This document shows, one piece after another, positions 1 through 7,061 of a DNA stretch of 64,000 bases; position 1 is the first letter of the stretch; every line of letters starts with the position of its first letter. The DNA is taken from contig DATCXZ010000054.1 of the NCBI GenBank assembly GCA_036570545.1, forward strand, positions 1 to 64,000, in the 5' to 3' direction. The translations under genes and the position numbers were made by a program. The notes below the pieces were generated by a model. It saw only the letters and a list, made by a program, of their open reading frames with translations, made no database searches and was not told the origin of the DNA. Origin of the DNA: Pelagibius sp036570545. GTDB taxonomy: Bacteria; Pseudomonadota; Alphaproteobacteria; Kiloniellales; Kiloniellaceae.

Positions 1-477
1 CTCGGCACCCTGCTGGCCGCGGAGGTTGCAGCGGAGATGCAGGCGCCGCGCCTGCTGCTCTGGCAGCCGGTGCTCTCGGGCGAGCGGCATCTCACGCAGT
101 TCCTGCGCCTGCGCGTTGCCGCCGGCATGGGCAAGGGCAGCGCGAAGGAGACCGCCGGCGACCTGCGGTCCCGCCTCGCGCAGGGCGAGGTTCTGGAGAT
201 CGCCGGCTACGAGCTGGCGCCGGCCCTGGCCGAGTCCATTGCGGCGCGCAAGCTGCCCGGCATCCTCGAACGCCTGCAAGAGCCGGCGCTGGCGGTGTTG
301 GAGGTGGGCGCGACCGAAGAGCCGAGCGCCGCCACCATGCGGATGTTGGAGGCACCGGGCTTGGACACAGGGTCGCAGCGCGCCCGCGCAGTGGTGGGAG
401 CGCCGTTCTGGACGCTCCAGGAAATTACCTTGGCCCCCGCGCTCATCGCGGCCACCGAGGGCCTGTTTCGGCCATGA
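1..477 (+). CDS. Exosortase A system-associated hydrolase 2, 3' end
   Basis: The reading frame is open from base 1, so the gene begins outside the window; the last 158 codons are seen. The visible part carries a stretch like LLWQPVLSGERHLTQFLRLR, typical of the alpha/beta-hydrolase family called hydrolase 2 of exosortase A (XrtA) loci. Its substrate is not known; the family occurs next to hydrolase 1 and an acyl-CoA ligase/decarboxylase pair and is thought to act on a small acyl compound. Its TGA overlaps the ATG of the next gene (ATGA at 474-477), so the two are probably translationally coupled. The catalytic nucleophile lies upstream and cannot be checked. Confidence 0.8.
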   Translation, partial: LGTLLAAEVAAEMQAPRLLLWQPVLSGERHLTQFLRLRVAAGMGKGSAKETAGDLRSRLAQGEVLEIAGYELAPALAESIAARKLPGILERLQEPALAVLEVGATEEPSAATMRMLEAPGLDTGSQRARAVVGAPFWTLQEITLAPALIAATEGLFRP

Positions 478-1328
478 CGGCGGTGGCGGAGCGCGCGGTA
501 TCCTTCCCCTGCGCAGAGGCGGAACTCGTCGGCATCCTGCACCTGCCGGCGGCCGCGGCGCGGCGCGGCGTGCTGATCGTGGTCGGCGGGCCGCAATATC
601 GCGCCGGCAGCCATCGGCAGTTCCTGCTCATCGCGCGGCGCCTGGCAGAGCAGGGCTATCCGGTCTTGCGCTTCGACCACCGGGGCATCGGCGACAGCGA
701 CGGGCCCTACCTGGGCTTCGAGGCGCTGGACGCGGACATCGCCGCCGCCATCGACGCCTTCGTCGCGCACTGCCCGCAGGTCGAGGAGGTGGTGCTGTGG
801 GGGCTCTGCGATGCAGCCTCTGCGATACTCTTCTACGCCCAGCGCGATTCGCGCGTGGCCGGCGTCGCGCTGCTGAATCCCTGGGTCCGCACGCCCGAAA
901 GCGAGGCCGACACCTATCTGCGGCACTACTACCTGCGGCGGCTGAGAGATCGCGGCTTCTGGCAGAGCGCCGTCAGGGGCAAGGTGAACCCGGTGGCAGC
1001 GGCGCGCTCCCTCGGACAACTGCTCACCCAGCGCTTCGCGATCGCCGGCGGCCCGCGCTCTGCCGGGCAGAGCGCGCGGCCGCTTCCGGAGCGTATGGCG
1101 GATGGCCTCGATCGCTTCGCCGGGGCCGTCCTCCTGGTCCTCTGCGGCGAGGACCTCACGGCACGGGAATTCGACGACGCAGCGCAGCGCTCGCCCACCT
1201 GGCAACGACTCCTGGCGGCGGAGAGGGTACGGCGCCACGACCTCGCGCCGGCGGATCATACTTTCTCCCGCCGGTCTTGGCGTGACAGCGTCGTAGACTG
1301 GACCCTACGCTGGCTGCAGAGCTGGTAA
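474..1328 (+). CDS. Exosortase A system-associated hydrolase 1
   Basis: Predicted cytoplasmic alpha/beta-hydrolase of 284 residues, a usual length for hydrolase 1 of XrtA loci. Visible features are an oxyanion-side strand (VLIVVGGPQYRAGSHRQF, about residues 33-50), a FDHRGIGDSDG segment (68-78) and the nucleophile elbow WGLCDAAS with Cys112 where most hydrolases have Ser. Cysteine at this spot is, to my knowledge, common in this family. A C-terminal His (DHTFSRRSWRD) could complete the triad. The gene overlaps hydrolase 2 by 4 bp, and a small membrane protein gene starts 13 bp after it. Substrate unknown; gene context points to the same small-molecule or acyl pathway as hydrolase 2. Confidence 0.85.
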   Translation: MTAVAERAVSFPCAEAELVGILHLPAAAARRGVLIVVGGPQYRAGSHRQFLLIARRLAEQGYPVLRFDHRGIGDSDGPYLGFEALDADIAAAIDAFVAHCPQVEEVVLWGLCDAASAILFYAQRDSRVAGVALLNPWVRTPESEADTYLRHYYLRRLRDRGFWQSAVRGKVNPVAAARSLGQLLTQRFAIAGGPRSAGQSARPLPERMADGLDRFAGAVLLVLCGEDLTAREFDDAAQRSPTWQRLLAAERVRRHDLAPADHTFSRRSWRDSVVDWTLRWLQSW

Positions 1329-1341
1329 GCGGAGCGGCACC

Positions 1342-1623
1342 ATGTCCTCGATTGCGCTGGGAATCTTCATCCTCGCCATCATCTACGTCGTCCTCTGGAG
1401 CGTCATCAACGACGACGCCCGCTCGTTCCGCGACCAGAAGGGCATTATCAGGATGCGCATCCCGCCTGGGGACGACGCGCAGGAGAGCAATGCGAGCCAC
1501 TCCGGCGCCCGGCGCTCGACCCGGGCTTCGCGGCTCGGCGGCACCTCTCGCCGCGCACACAACCGCCGTCGGAACGCGGAGTCGGGCAAGGCCGATTCGG
1601 ACGAAGTCGGTCGCCTGCCCTGA
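1342..1623 (+). CDS. Small single-pass membrane protein
   Basis: Predicted protein of 93 residues. Residues about 4-22 (IALGIFILAIIYVVLWSV) form one membrane segment; the rest is polar, with a highly basic Ser/Arg-rich tail. A GGAG ribosome site lies 7 bp before the ATG, and the gene sits 13 bp behind hydrolase 1 on the same strand, so it is likely the last gene of that operon. I do not recognise a family. The basic tail may be low-complexity, and the true stop could be debated, but the membrane helix directly after a good ribosome site supports a real gene. Confidence 0.55.
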   Translation: MSSIALGIFILAIIYVVLWSVINDDARSFRDQKGIIRMRIPPGDDAQESNASHSGARRSTRASRLGGTSRRAHNRRRNAESGKADSDEVGRLP

Positions 1624-2133
1624 CTACTTCCGGGCCAGAGTAGTTGAATGCTAGGGGCCAGTTACTACCAGACGTCTCCCCTTGTCTTTTCCGGCCTTGG
1701 TTTTGCTGACAAATCTGCCGGCGTCCCCAGAATATCCCCAGAAGAACCCGCAAAAGATCACAAAGGGGGTAGGCCCGGGCGGGCTATCTTTGGTTAACGT
1801 TTTCACATCCAGCTTACCGCGTTTCGTACAGCCTCTTTAGTCGCTTGCAGAGCCTGAGGGGAACAGTGCTCGCATCTACCCGACCCCACACCCATCCTAG
1901 GAAGGCCTTGAATAGCAAGGGCTATTTGCTGTGGTTGCGCGGTCGATCCGGTTCCTCACGCAGCCTTCAGGAGACTCTAATCCTATGCACGGACACGTTG
2001 TGTCAATTCCGGGACCATTGCTCTCCGGACGTTTTGGGGCCGTTTTCGTTAACCTTTTCTTTCTCCCGCCTTGCGAGGCTCACTCGCGTTCGCCAAGCAC
2101 AATCATCAACGACTCCTAGAAGAATGGGAAACA
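1624..2133 (+). other. Intergenic region before the acyltransferase pair
   Basis: About 510 bases without a convincing gene. A 6-bp inverted repeat (ACTACT at 1623-1628, AGTAGT at 1639-1644) sits right after the small membrane protein gene; it has no T-tract, so I do not call it a terminator. AT-richer patches at 1790-1805 and 2035-2065 contain GTTAAC motifs and may hold a promoter. A 44-codon ORF (1984-2118) with GGAG 10 bp upstream could be a leader peptide but shows no family features. I find no sigma-54 -24/-12 element here. Confidence 0.4.
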
Positions 2134-3006
2134 ATGGGCAGCCAACCATCTCCTCGCCTCATAACCTCCTCGCTTGCCGCGCCGCAGCAGCCACTGAGCA
2201 GTGGCGACGACGAGGTGGCATGCTCCGCCACCAAAGAACGGGCCGCCAAAGAACGGACCGATGCGCTGCGTCACTTCGATGCCGCCTTTAGCGAGGGCCC
2301 TGCGGTGAGCGCCGAGGATCTCAAGGAAGCGTTCCGCCTGCGGTACCTCGTGTATTGCCTGGACCGCGGCTTCGAGGATGCGGGGAGCTGCCCCTCCGGC
2401 CTGGAGTACGACGACTACGACAGCCAGGCCTCGCACTGCCTTCTCAGGGATCGCTGCGGCAAGCGCGCACTCGGCACGGTGCGGGTCGTCATGACGACGG
2501 GGGCGGACACCGGAGTCGACAGCCTCCCGCTGGCCGAATACGCCTCGGAAGAGAGCATGGAGATCCTGCGCAGCCTGCCCGGCGCATCGACAGCCGAGGT
2601 GTCCCGCTTCGCCATCACGCGCTCGGCGCGCGACATTCTTCGCCATTCCGCAAAAACCGCGGAAGATCGCTTCGGGACACCCGGCGACACGTTGCGGCGC
2701 TTCGAGAAGTTGCTGCCCTACATGGCCCTCGGCCTGTTCCGCGGCATCATCCGTCTCAGCATCCGCCGCGAAGTGAGCCATTGGTGCCTGGCGGCAGAAC
2801 CCAGCCTGCTGCGGCGCTTACGCGGCCTGGGCCTGCACTTCGAGCCGGCCGGCCCGCTGGTCGAGCACCGCGGGCTGCGGCAGATCTGCTATGCCGAGGT
2901 CACCGAGTTGCTGGCACGAGTCGAAGCCGAACGCCCCGAGATCTGGGATGTCATGACCCTGGGCGGTCTCCTGCTGTCGGACGAGCCCGCACGAACCGTC
3001 GCCTGA
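2134..3006 (+). CDS. PEP-CTERM/exosortase system-associated acyltransferase (copy 1)
   Basis: Predicted 290-residue protein of the GNAT-fold, autoinducer-synthase-like family found beside exosortases, some of which make N-acyl amino acids. The family signature is visible: an F-R-L-R-Y-x-V-Y-C motif (about residues 70-78), an ExDxYD-like run (LEYDDYDSQASHCLL) and the RALGTVRVV strand. The ATG at 2134 is chosen because the family domain starts about 60 residues later and a GGGAA lies just upstream; the frame is also open further back to a TTG at 2071. The N-terminus is Ser/Ala-rich. A paralogue follows 167 bp downstream. Product unknown; a lipid or signal linked to PEP-CTERM sorting is an inference from context. 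Confidence 0.8.
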   Translation: MGSQPSPRLITSSLAAPQQPLSSGDDEVACSATKERAAKERTDALRHFDAAFSEGPAVSAEDLKEAFRLRYLVYCLDRGFEDAGSCPSGLEYDDYDSQASHCLLRDRCGKRALGTVRVVMTTGADTGVDSLPLAEYASEESMEILRSLPGASTAEVSRFAITRSARDILRHSAKTAEDRFGTPGDTLRRFEKLLPYMALGLFRGIIRLSIRREVSHWCLAAEPSLLRRLRGLGLHFEPAGPLVEHRGLRQICYAEVTELLARVEAERPEIWDVMTLGGLLLSDEPARTVA

Positions 3007-3172
3007 ACGGACGGCGACATCATCCACAACTTCGTTCTCCCGCCTCTTCAGCGGATCGCTTTTTGCAGGCGCCGACATTTTCAGCTTGCACGCGAAGCGG
3101 TTCGGCAGGATCAAGGAAAAGAAGCTTCTCACCTCTCGGGAGAAGCCTGCGACGACGCGGCGGGGGAGCGAC

Positions 3173-3934
3173 ATGGCGCCAGCGCTTCACGAGGTCTATC
3201 GCCAGTACTTCGATACCATTGCGGTGCAACAGGAAGACCGCGCGCTGCGCGATGAGGTTTTTCGCCTGCGCTACCAGGTCTATTGCGTCGAGAACCCCTT
3301 CGAGGATCCGGCAGAGCACCCGGACGGCCTGGAGCACGATGTCTACGACGAGCGGGCGACCCATTGCCTGCTGTTCCACAAGCGCACCGAGAGTTGGGCG
3401 GGCACGGCCCGCCTGATCCTGCCGAACGCGGAGGACCCGAACCACAGCTTCGCGCTGCAGGAAGTCTGCAACGATCCCGCGATCTACGACCCCCAGCGCT
3501 TTCCGGTGATGCAGATGGGAGAGATCTCCCGCTTCTGTATTTCCAAAGACTTCCGCAGGCGACAGGGCGACGGCATGTTCCCCGCGAGCGAGGACCCGGA
3601 GACTCGCAGCGACGAGCGGCGCGTCATCCCGAACATGACGCTCGGCCTCATGGAGGGCCTCATCCGGATGAGCCTCGATCATGGCCTTTTCTACCAGTGC
3701 GCGGTGATGGAAAGGCCCCTGCTCCGGCTGCTGGACCGCCTCGGCATCCGCTTCACGCACATCGGCCCGCTGGTCGAATACCACGGCCGCCGGCAGCCCT
3801 GCATGCTGAAGCTGGAGACCATGCTCCAGGAGGTGCGCGAGGAGCGCCTCGACGTCTGGGAGATCCTGACCGAGGGCGGCCGCCATTGGGAGCGGCTGCA
3901 GGAACTCAAGGCCGCGCGCCCGACGCCTGCCTAG
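3173..3934 (+). CDS. PEP-CTERM/exosortase system-associated acyltransferase (copy 2)
   Basis: Predicted protein of 253 residues, closely matching copy 1 in layout: FRLRYQVYCVENPFEDPAEH near residues 27-46, LEHDVYDERATHCLLF, then a GTARLIL strand and the EISRFCISKDFRRR segment characteristic of the family. I chose the ATG at 3173 because GGGGGAG lies 5 bp upstream and the conserved domain begins shortly after; an earlier in-frame start at 3086 adds only basic, non-conserved residues. It lies 166 bp after copy 1. The two proteins differ enough to be old paralogues, possibly with different acyl or amino acid choice. Confidence 0.85.
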   Translation: MAPALHEVYRQYFDTIAVQQEDRALRDEVFRLRYQVYCVENPFEDPAEHPDGLEHDVYDERATHCLLFHKRTESWAGTARLILPNAEDPNHSFALQEVCNDPAIYDPQRFPVMQMGEISRFCISKDFRRRQGDGMFPASEDPETRSDERRVIPNMTLGLMEGLIRMSLDHGLFYQCAVMERPLLRLLDRLGIRFTHIGPLVEYHGRRQPCMLKLETMLQEVREERLDVWEILTEGGRHWERLQELKAARPTPA

Positions 3935-4192
3935 CCTCTTGGCCTCTTGGCCGCCTGGCTCCCTGCCGCTGCAAAGTTCCCTTACAGTGCCAACGGGGTT
4001 CGGAGCCGCATCGGTTTTCCCTCATATTTTCAGTAAGATAGTCCCAGGCCAGCCGCGTTTGCGGGCAGGTTCCGGGCCTCTCGGCGCCGGATCGCTCTCC
4101 GGGGAGCCGAGAACTGTCAAAAATCCTTACGGCATCCTGGCGAAGATCGCCCACACCCAGCATAACTTACTGTTTCTATGTATATTTCTTCC
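3935..4192 (+). other. Upstream control region of the PEP-CTERM gene
   Basis: About 260 bases without a gene, ending in the sigma-54 promoter. A widely spaced inverted repeat, CAGTAAG (4031-4037) and CTTACTG (4166-4172), lies roughly 50-190 bases before the expected transcription start, where enhancer sites for sigma-54 activators usually sit. A further CTTACAGTG (around 3979) resembles the same half-site. PrsR is the obvious candidate binder, but I know of no established PrsR consensus to test this against. Confidence 0.3.
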
Positions 4193-4209
4193 TTGGCACG
4201 CGCCTTGCT
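4193..4209 (+). promoter_or_regulatory. Sigma-54 (-24/-12) promoter of the PEP-CTERM gene
   Basis: The sequence TTGGCACGCGCCTTGCT matches the sigma-54 consensus TGGCAC-N5-TTGC at every key base, with GG (4195-4196) and GC (4207-4208) exactly 10 bases apart. Transcription should start near 4220, giving a leader of about 49 bases before the ATG at 4269. The sigma-54 activator gene prsR lies 8 kb away in the same locus. Confidence 0.85.
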
Positions 4210-4268
4210 TCTAATCGGTCGACGTTTCGTGCTGTGAATCTGCAACAGACTTCGAGAGGTTCCGGACC

Positions 4269-5270
4269 ATGTTAGGCAGCAAGACTCTCAGGCTAGCGAC
4301 GGTGACGGCAGTAGCGAGCCTTCTCGCCCTGCCGGCCTTCGTTGGCGAAGCGCACGCGGCGGCCAAGGCGTTCTCGTCCCTCCATGTCGAGGACTTCATC
4401 GCCAGCGAGGGCGGCACCCAGTTCGACCAGGGCGACTTCGACAACCTCGGCATCACCAACAGTGGGCAGAACTCGGCAACGCTGACGGGCTTCGCCGGCG
4501 AGGTCTTCGGCGACGCAGGCGCGGCCGATATCGATCCCGACCATGCCTGCGTCGGCAACGGCTGCGCGTCGATCCCGATCGGCGACAACAACTTCTCGCA
4601 GCAGGCCTTCCCGCCGCCCGACAGCTTCGCCCGCGGCGACTCGCGCCAGTTCGGCGCGATCATCACCGGCACAGCTGCCAGCCAGGACTCAGTGACCGCC
4701 GACACGGTCGCGGGGGCGCAACTCCTGACCTCCGGCGAGACGGGGCTCGGCACCAGCAACGTGGGAACCGATACGGTCGTCAGCTTCAGCCTGATCGACC
4801 CTCGGCAGGTGACCTTCACCTTCGCTGCGAGGGGTACGCTCGATGTTCGCTTGGACCCGGATTCAGCGCCGGGGTCGAGCACCGGCGCCGACTTCGAGTT
4901 CGGCATCACGATCCGCGAAGCGGACGGCGGCGCTCTCGTGTTTAGCTGGAATCCGAACGGCACGGTCGACGGCGCGATCGTCGGCGGCACCGAGAACGCC
5001 GATGGGGCGAACCTGAACCAGGAGATCTCCCGCCTGTTGCCCGGACAGACGATTGTCGACACGGGCCTTGGTCTCTTCAGCGCGACCACCGGCCTGCTCG
5101 ATGCCGGCATAAACTATACGCTGACGATCTCGCACAACTCCTTCGCCCGGGCATCCCTTGTCCTGCAAGAGGTTCCCGAGCCGGCGACCCTGGCTCTCTT
5201 CAGCCTGGGCCTGCTTGTGATCGGCGTCATGGCGATGCGCCGCCGCCGGAGCGACGACCCGACGGCCTGA
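4269..5270 (+). CDS. PEP-CTERM sorting-signal protein
   Basis: Predicted secreted protein of 333 residues. An N-terminal signal peptide ends near AHAAA (about residue 30). The C-terminus holds a full exosortase sorting signal: the VPEPATLAL motif (about 305-313), a hydrophobic helix (FSLGLLVIGVMAM) and the basic RRRR tail. XrtA is expected to cleave at the motif; the mature protein would be released or attached outside the cell. The middle part is rich in Gly, Thr, Ser and Asp with no recognised domain, beta-rich in appearance. A GAGG ribosome site lies 8 bp upstream. The gene is monocistronic, with its own sigma-54 promoter and terminator, and is the only PEP-CTERM substrate seen in the window. 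Confidence 0.92.
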   Translation: MLGSKTLRLATVTAVASLLALPAFVGEAHAAAKAFSSLHVEDFIASEGGTQFDQGDFDNLGITNSGQNSATLTGFAGEVFGDAGAADIDPDHACVGNGCASIPIGDNNFSQQAFPPPDSFARGDSRQFGAIITGTAASQDSVTADTVAGAQLLTSGETGLGTSNVGTDTVVSFSLIDPRQVTFTFAARGTLDVRLDPDSAPGSSTGADFEFGITIREADGGALVFSWNPNGTVDGAIVGGTENADGANLNQEISRLLPGQTIVDTGLGLFSATTGLLDAGINYTLTISHNSFARASLVLQEVPEPATLALFSLGLLVIGVMAMRRRRSDDPTA

Positions 5271-5303
5271 GCCTCGCACGAAGAGATTCACAGACTGCGT
5301 CAC

Positions 5304-5333
5304 GAGGGTGAGCCGTTCGGCTCACCCTCTTTT
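5304..5333 (+). terminator. Rho-independent terminator of the PEP-CTERM gene
   Basis: GAGGGTGAGCC (5304-5314), loop GTTC, then the exact complement GGCTCACCCTC (5319-5329), followed by TTTTCTTT. The perfect 11-bp stem plus U-tract ends 63 bases after the stop codon. Confidence 0.92.
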
Positions 5334-5346
5334 CTTTGCCTATAGG

Positions 5347-6996
5347 TCAGGGCTGCTGGGCAGTGGGCCGATAGCGACCCGGCGACAGGATGTCGTCGGG
5401 GTCCAGCAGGCGCTTCATACCGGCGACCACGTCCCAGTAGGTCTCGCTGCCCTGCGCCAGGTACGGCAGGAAGGGCGGGCTGACCCGGTAAGGCGGAAAG
5501 CCGGCACGCATCATGGTCTCGCAGAGCGCGTTGGCGCAGTCCAGCGCCGCCGCAGACTCCGCCTCGTCCTGCAGGTCGTAGGCGATCGTCATGACGGCGC
5601 CCAGGGCACGCTCGGTCACCGAGCTGAAGGTGACGAAAAAGTCGAAGTCGTAGCGGGCGAAGATCGGCTCGGCCAGGCCGAGGAACTCCTTCACTGCCGC
5701 GCCGGTGAACGGCAGGACCGGCGGGAACCACAGCAGCCCGCAGCCGTCCTCGGCCGGGTCGGCCGTGGAGAAGTCGGCCGGCATGCCCGCTCGGTTGCGC
5801 CAATAGGCGCCGGCGAGAAAGCGGTGCGAAGGAATGCCGCGGTTCATGTCGTACACAGCGCGCAGGGAGGCGAGCTTGCTTCGGAGAGCGGCGACGCGGC
5901 GCATCCCCGAGAGCGGCCGGCTCAGGCGGTCGAGCATATCCAGCCTGCCTCGATCGAAGAAATGCAGCTTCCGACGCGGGCCGGCGAGGCGGCGGCGCAC
6001 CTCGCGGCGCGCGGCGGCGACAACGCCTTTCGAGCCGTAGAGTCCGCCGGCGATCATCCAGGCACCGATGCCACCGCTCTTTCGCAAGCCATCGCGGAAC
6101 TCCTGCGGCAGTGAGCGCCGGTCCGGGAAGCGGTCGCGCGGAAAGCTCATGCCGCCCGATATCACGCGCAGGTCGTTGCCCATGTGGATGACGCTGCGAA
6201 CCGTGCCGTCGAGGCGCAGAGGCCGCAGGTCGTCGACGAAGGCCGCGATGTCCTCGTCCCGCTCCAGCGAGCAGATGAAGAAGCTGTAGGCCTCGGGCTC
6301 AGGCATGAGCCAGATGCCGATAGCGGTCACGATGCCGAGGCTGGACTGCACGAAGAGTCCGTCCAGCGCCGGGCCGATGCCATAGGGAAAGAGGTGGCTG
6401 CTGCGCGCCATGTCGAAGTGGCCGAAGCCGGTGCGCAGAACGCGGCCGTCGGCCAGCACGATCTCGAGGCCACTGATGTACTGGGCGCGGTTGCCGTAGG
6501 GCGTATGGCCGAAGCCGCGATCGAGGATGTTGCCCACGATGCTGGTGTCGGGGCCGGCCCCGGTGCAGTCCGGCCACAGCGCGATGCCCTGGGCGCGCAG
6601 ATGCTCGGAGAGCTGGCCCTGGGTCACGCCCGGCTCGATGACGGCATAGGCAAGGGCGGGGTCGACCTCGCGGATGCGGTTCATCCGGCTGAGGTCGAGG
6701 ATGACGTTGCCCGCCGTCACCGGGCAGGCATCGCCGTAGCCCCAGCTCTTGCCCCGGCTGATCGGATAGAGCGGGACGCAATGCTGGGCCGCGGTCTTGA
6801 CCGCCGCCACCACCTCCGCCTGCGTCGCCGGCATCAGCACTGCGGCGGCGCGCACCGGCCGGCCGATGGTCGAGCGGGCGTAGCGATCGAGGACCGCCGC
6901 CGCGGTGACGACATGATCGTCACCAAGGTCGCGGCGCCACGCAGCGAGCGCGGCTTCGAGGTTCCCGCCTGCTGGCGGAGCGGCGTCCCCGCTCAT
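5347..6996 (-). CDS. FAD-binding oxidoreductase of the VAO/p-cresol methylhydroxylase family
   Basis: Predicted 549-residue flavoenzyme. The PCMH-type FAD domain is clear: PISRGKSWGYG near residues 97-107, the VIEPGVTQGQL strand and a GHTPYGNRAQYISGLEIVLA stretch that closely follows 4-cresol dehydrogenase and vanillyl-alcohol oxidase. These enzymes oxidise para-substituted phenols; the substrate here is unknown and need not be a phenol. No signal peptide is seen. It lies 65 bp downstream of prsT on the same strand and is probably co-transcribed with it. Whether the flavin is covalently bound cannot be decided from sequence alone. Confidence 0.8.
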   Translation of the reverse strand: MSGDAAPPAGGNLEAALAAWRRDLGDDHVVTAAAVLDRYARSTIGRPVRAAAVLMPATQAEVVAAVKTAAQHCVPLYPISRGKSWGYGDACPVTAGNVILDLSRMNRIREVDPALAYAVIEPGVTQGQLSEHLRAQGIALWPDCTGAGPDTSIVGNILDRGFGHTPYGNRAQYISGLEIVLADGRVLRTGFGHFDMARSSHLFPYGIGPALDGLFVQSSLGIVTAIGIWLMPEPEAYSFFICSLERDEDIAAFVDDLRPLRLDGTVRSVIHMGNDLRVISGGMSFPRDRFPDRRSLPQEFRDGLRKSGGIGAWMIAGGLYGSKGVVAAARREVRRRLAGPRRKLHFFDRGRLDMLDRLSRPLSGMRRVAALRSKLASLRAVYDMNRGIPSHRFLAGAYWRNRAGMPADFSTADPAEDGCGLLWFPPVLPFTGAAVKEFLGLAEPIFARYDFDFFVTFSSVTERALGAVMTIAYDLQDEAESAAALDCANALCETMMRAGFPPYRVSPPFLPYLAQGSETYWDVVAGMKRLLDPDDILSPGRYRPTAQQP

Positions 6997-7061
6997 CGCC
7001 TGCGGTCCTGGATCTCGAGCCGCGACGACCCGCTTGGGAACGACATGCTCATGCGAGTCTT

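Noticed and set aside
1984..2118. 44-codon ORF with GGAG upstream
   Set aside because: Not supported by composition or family; kept only as a note in the intergenic description.
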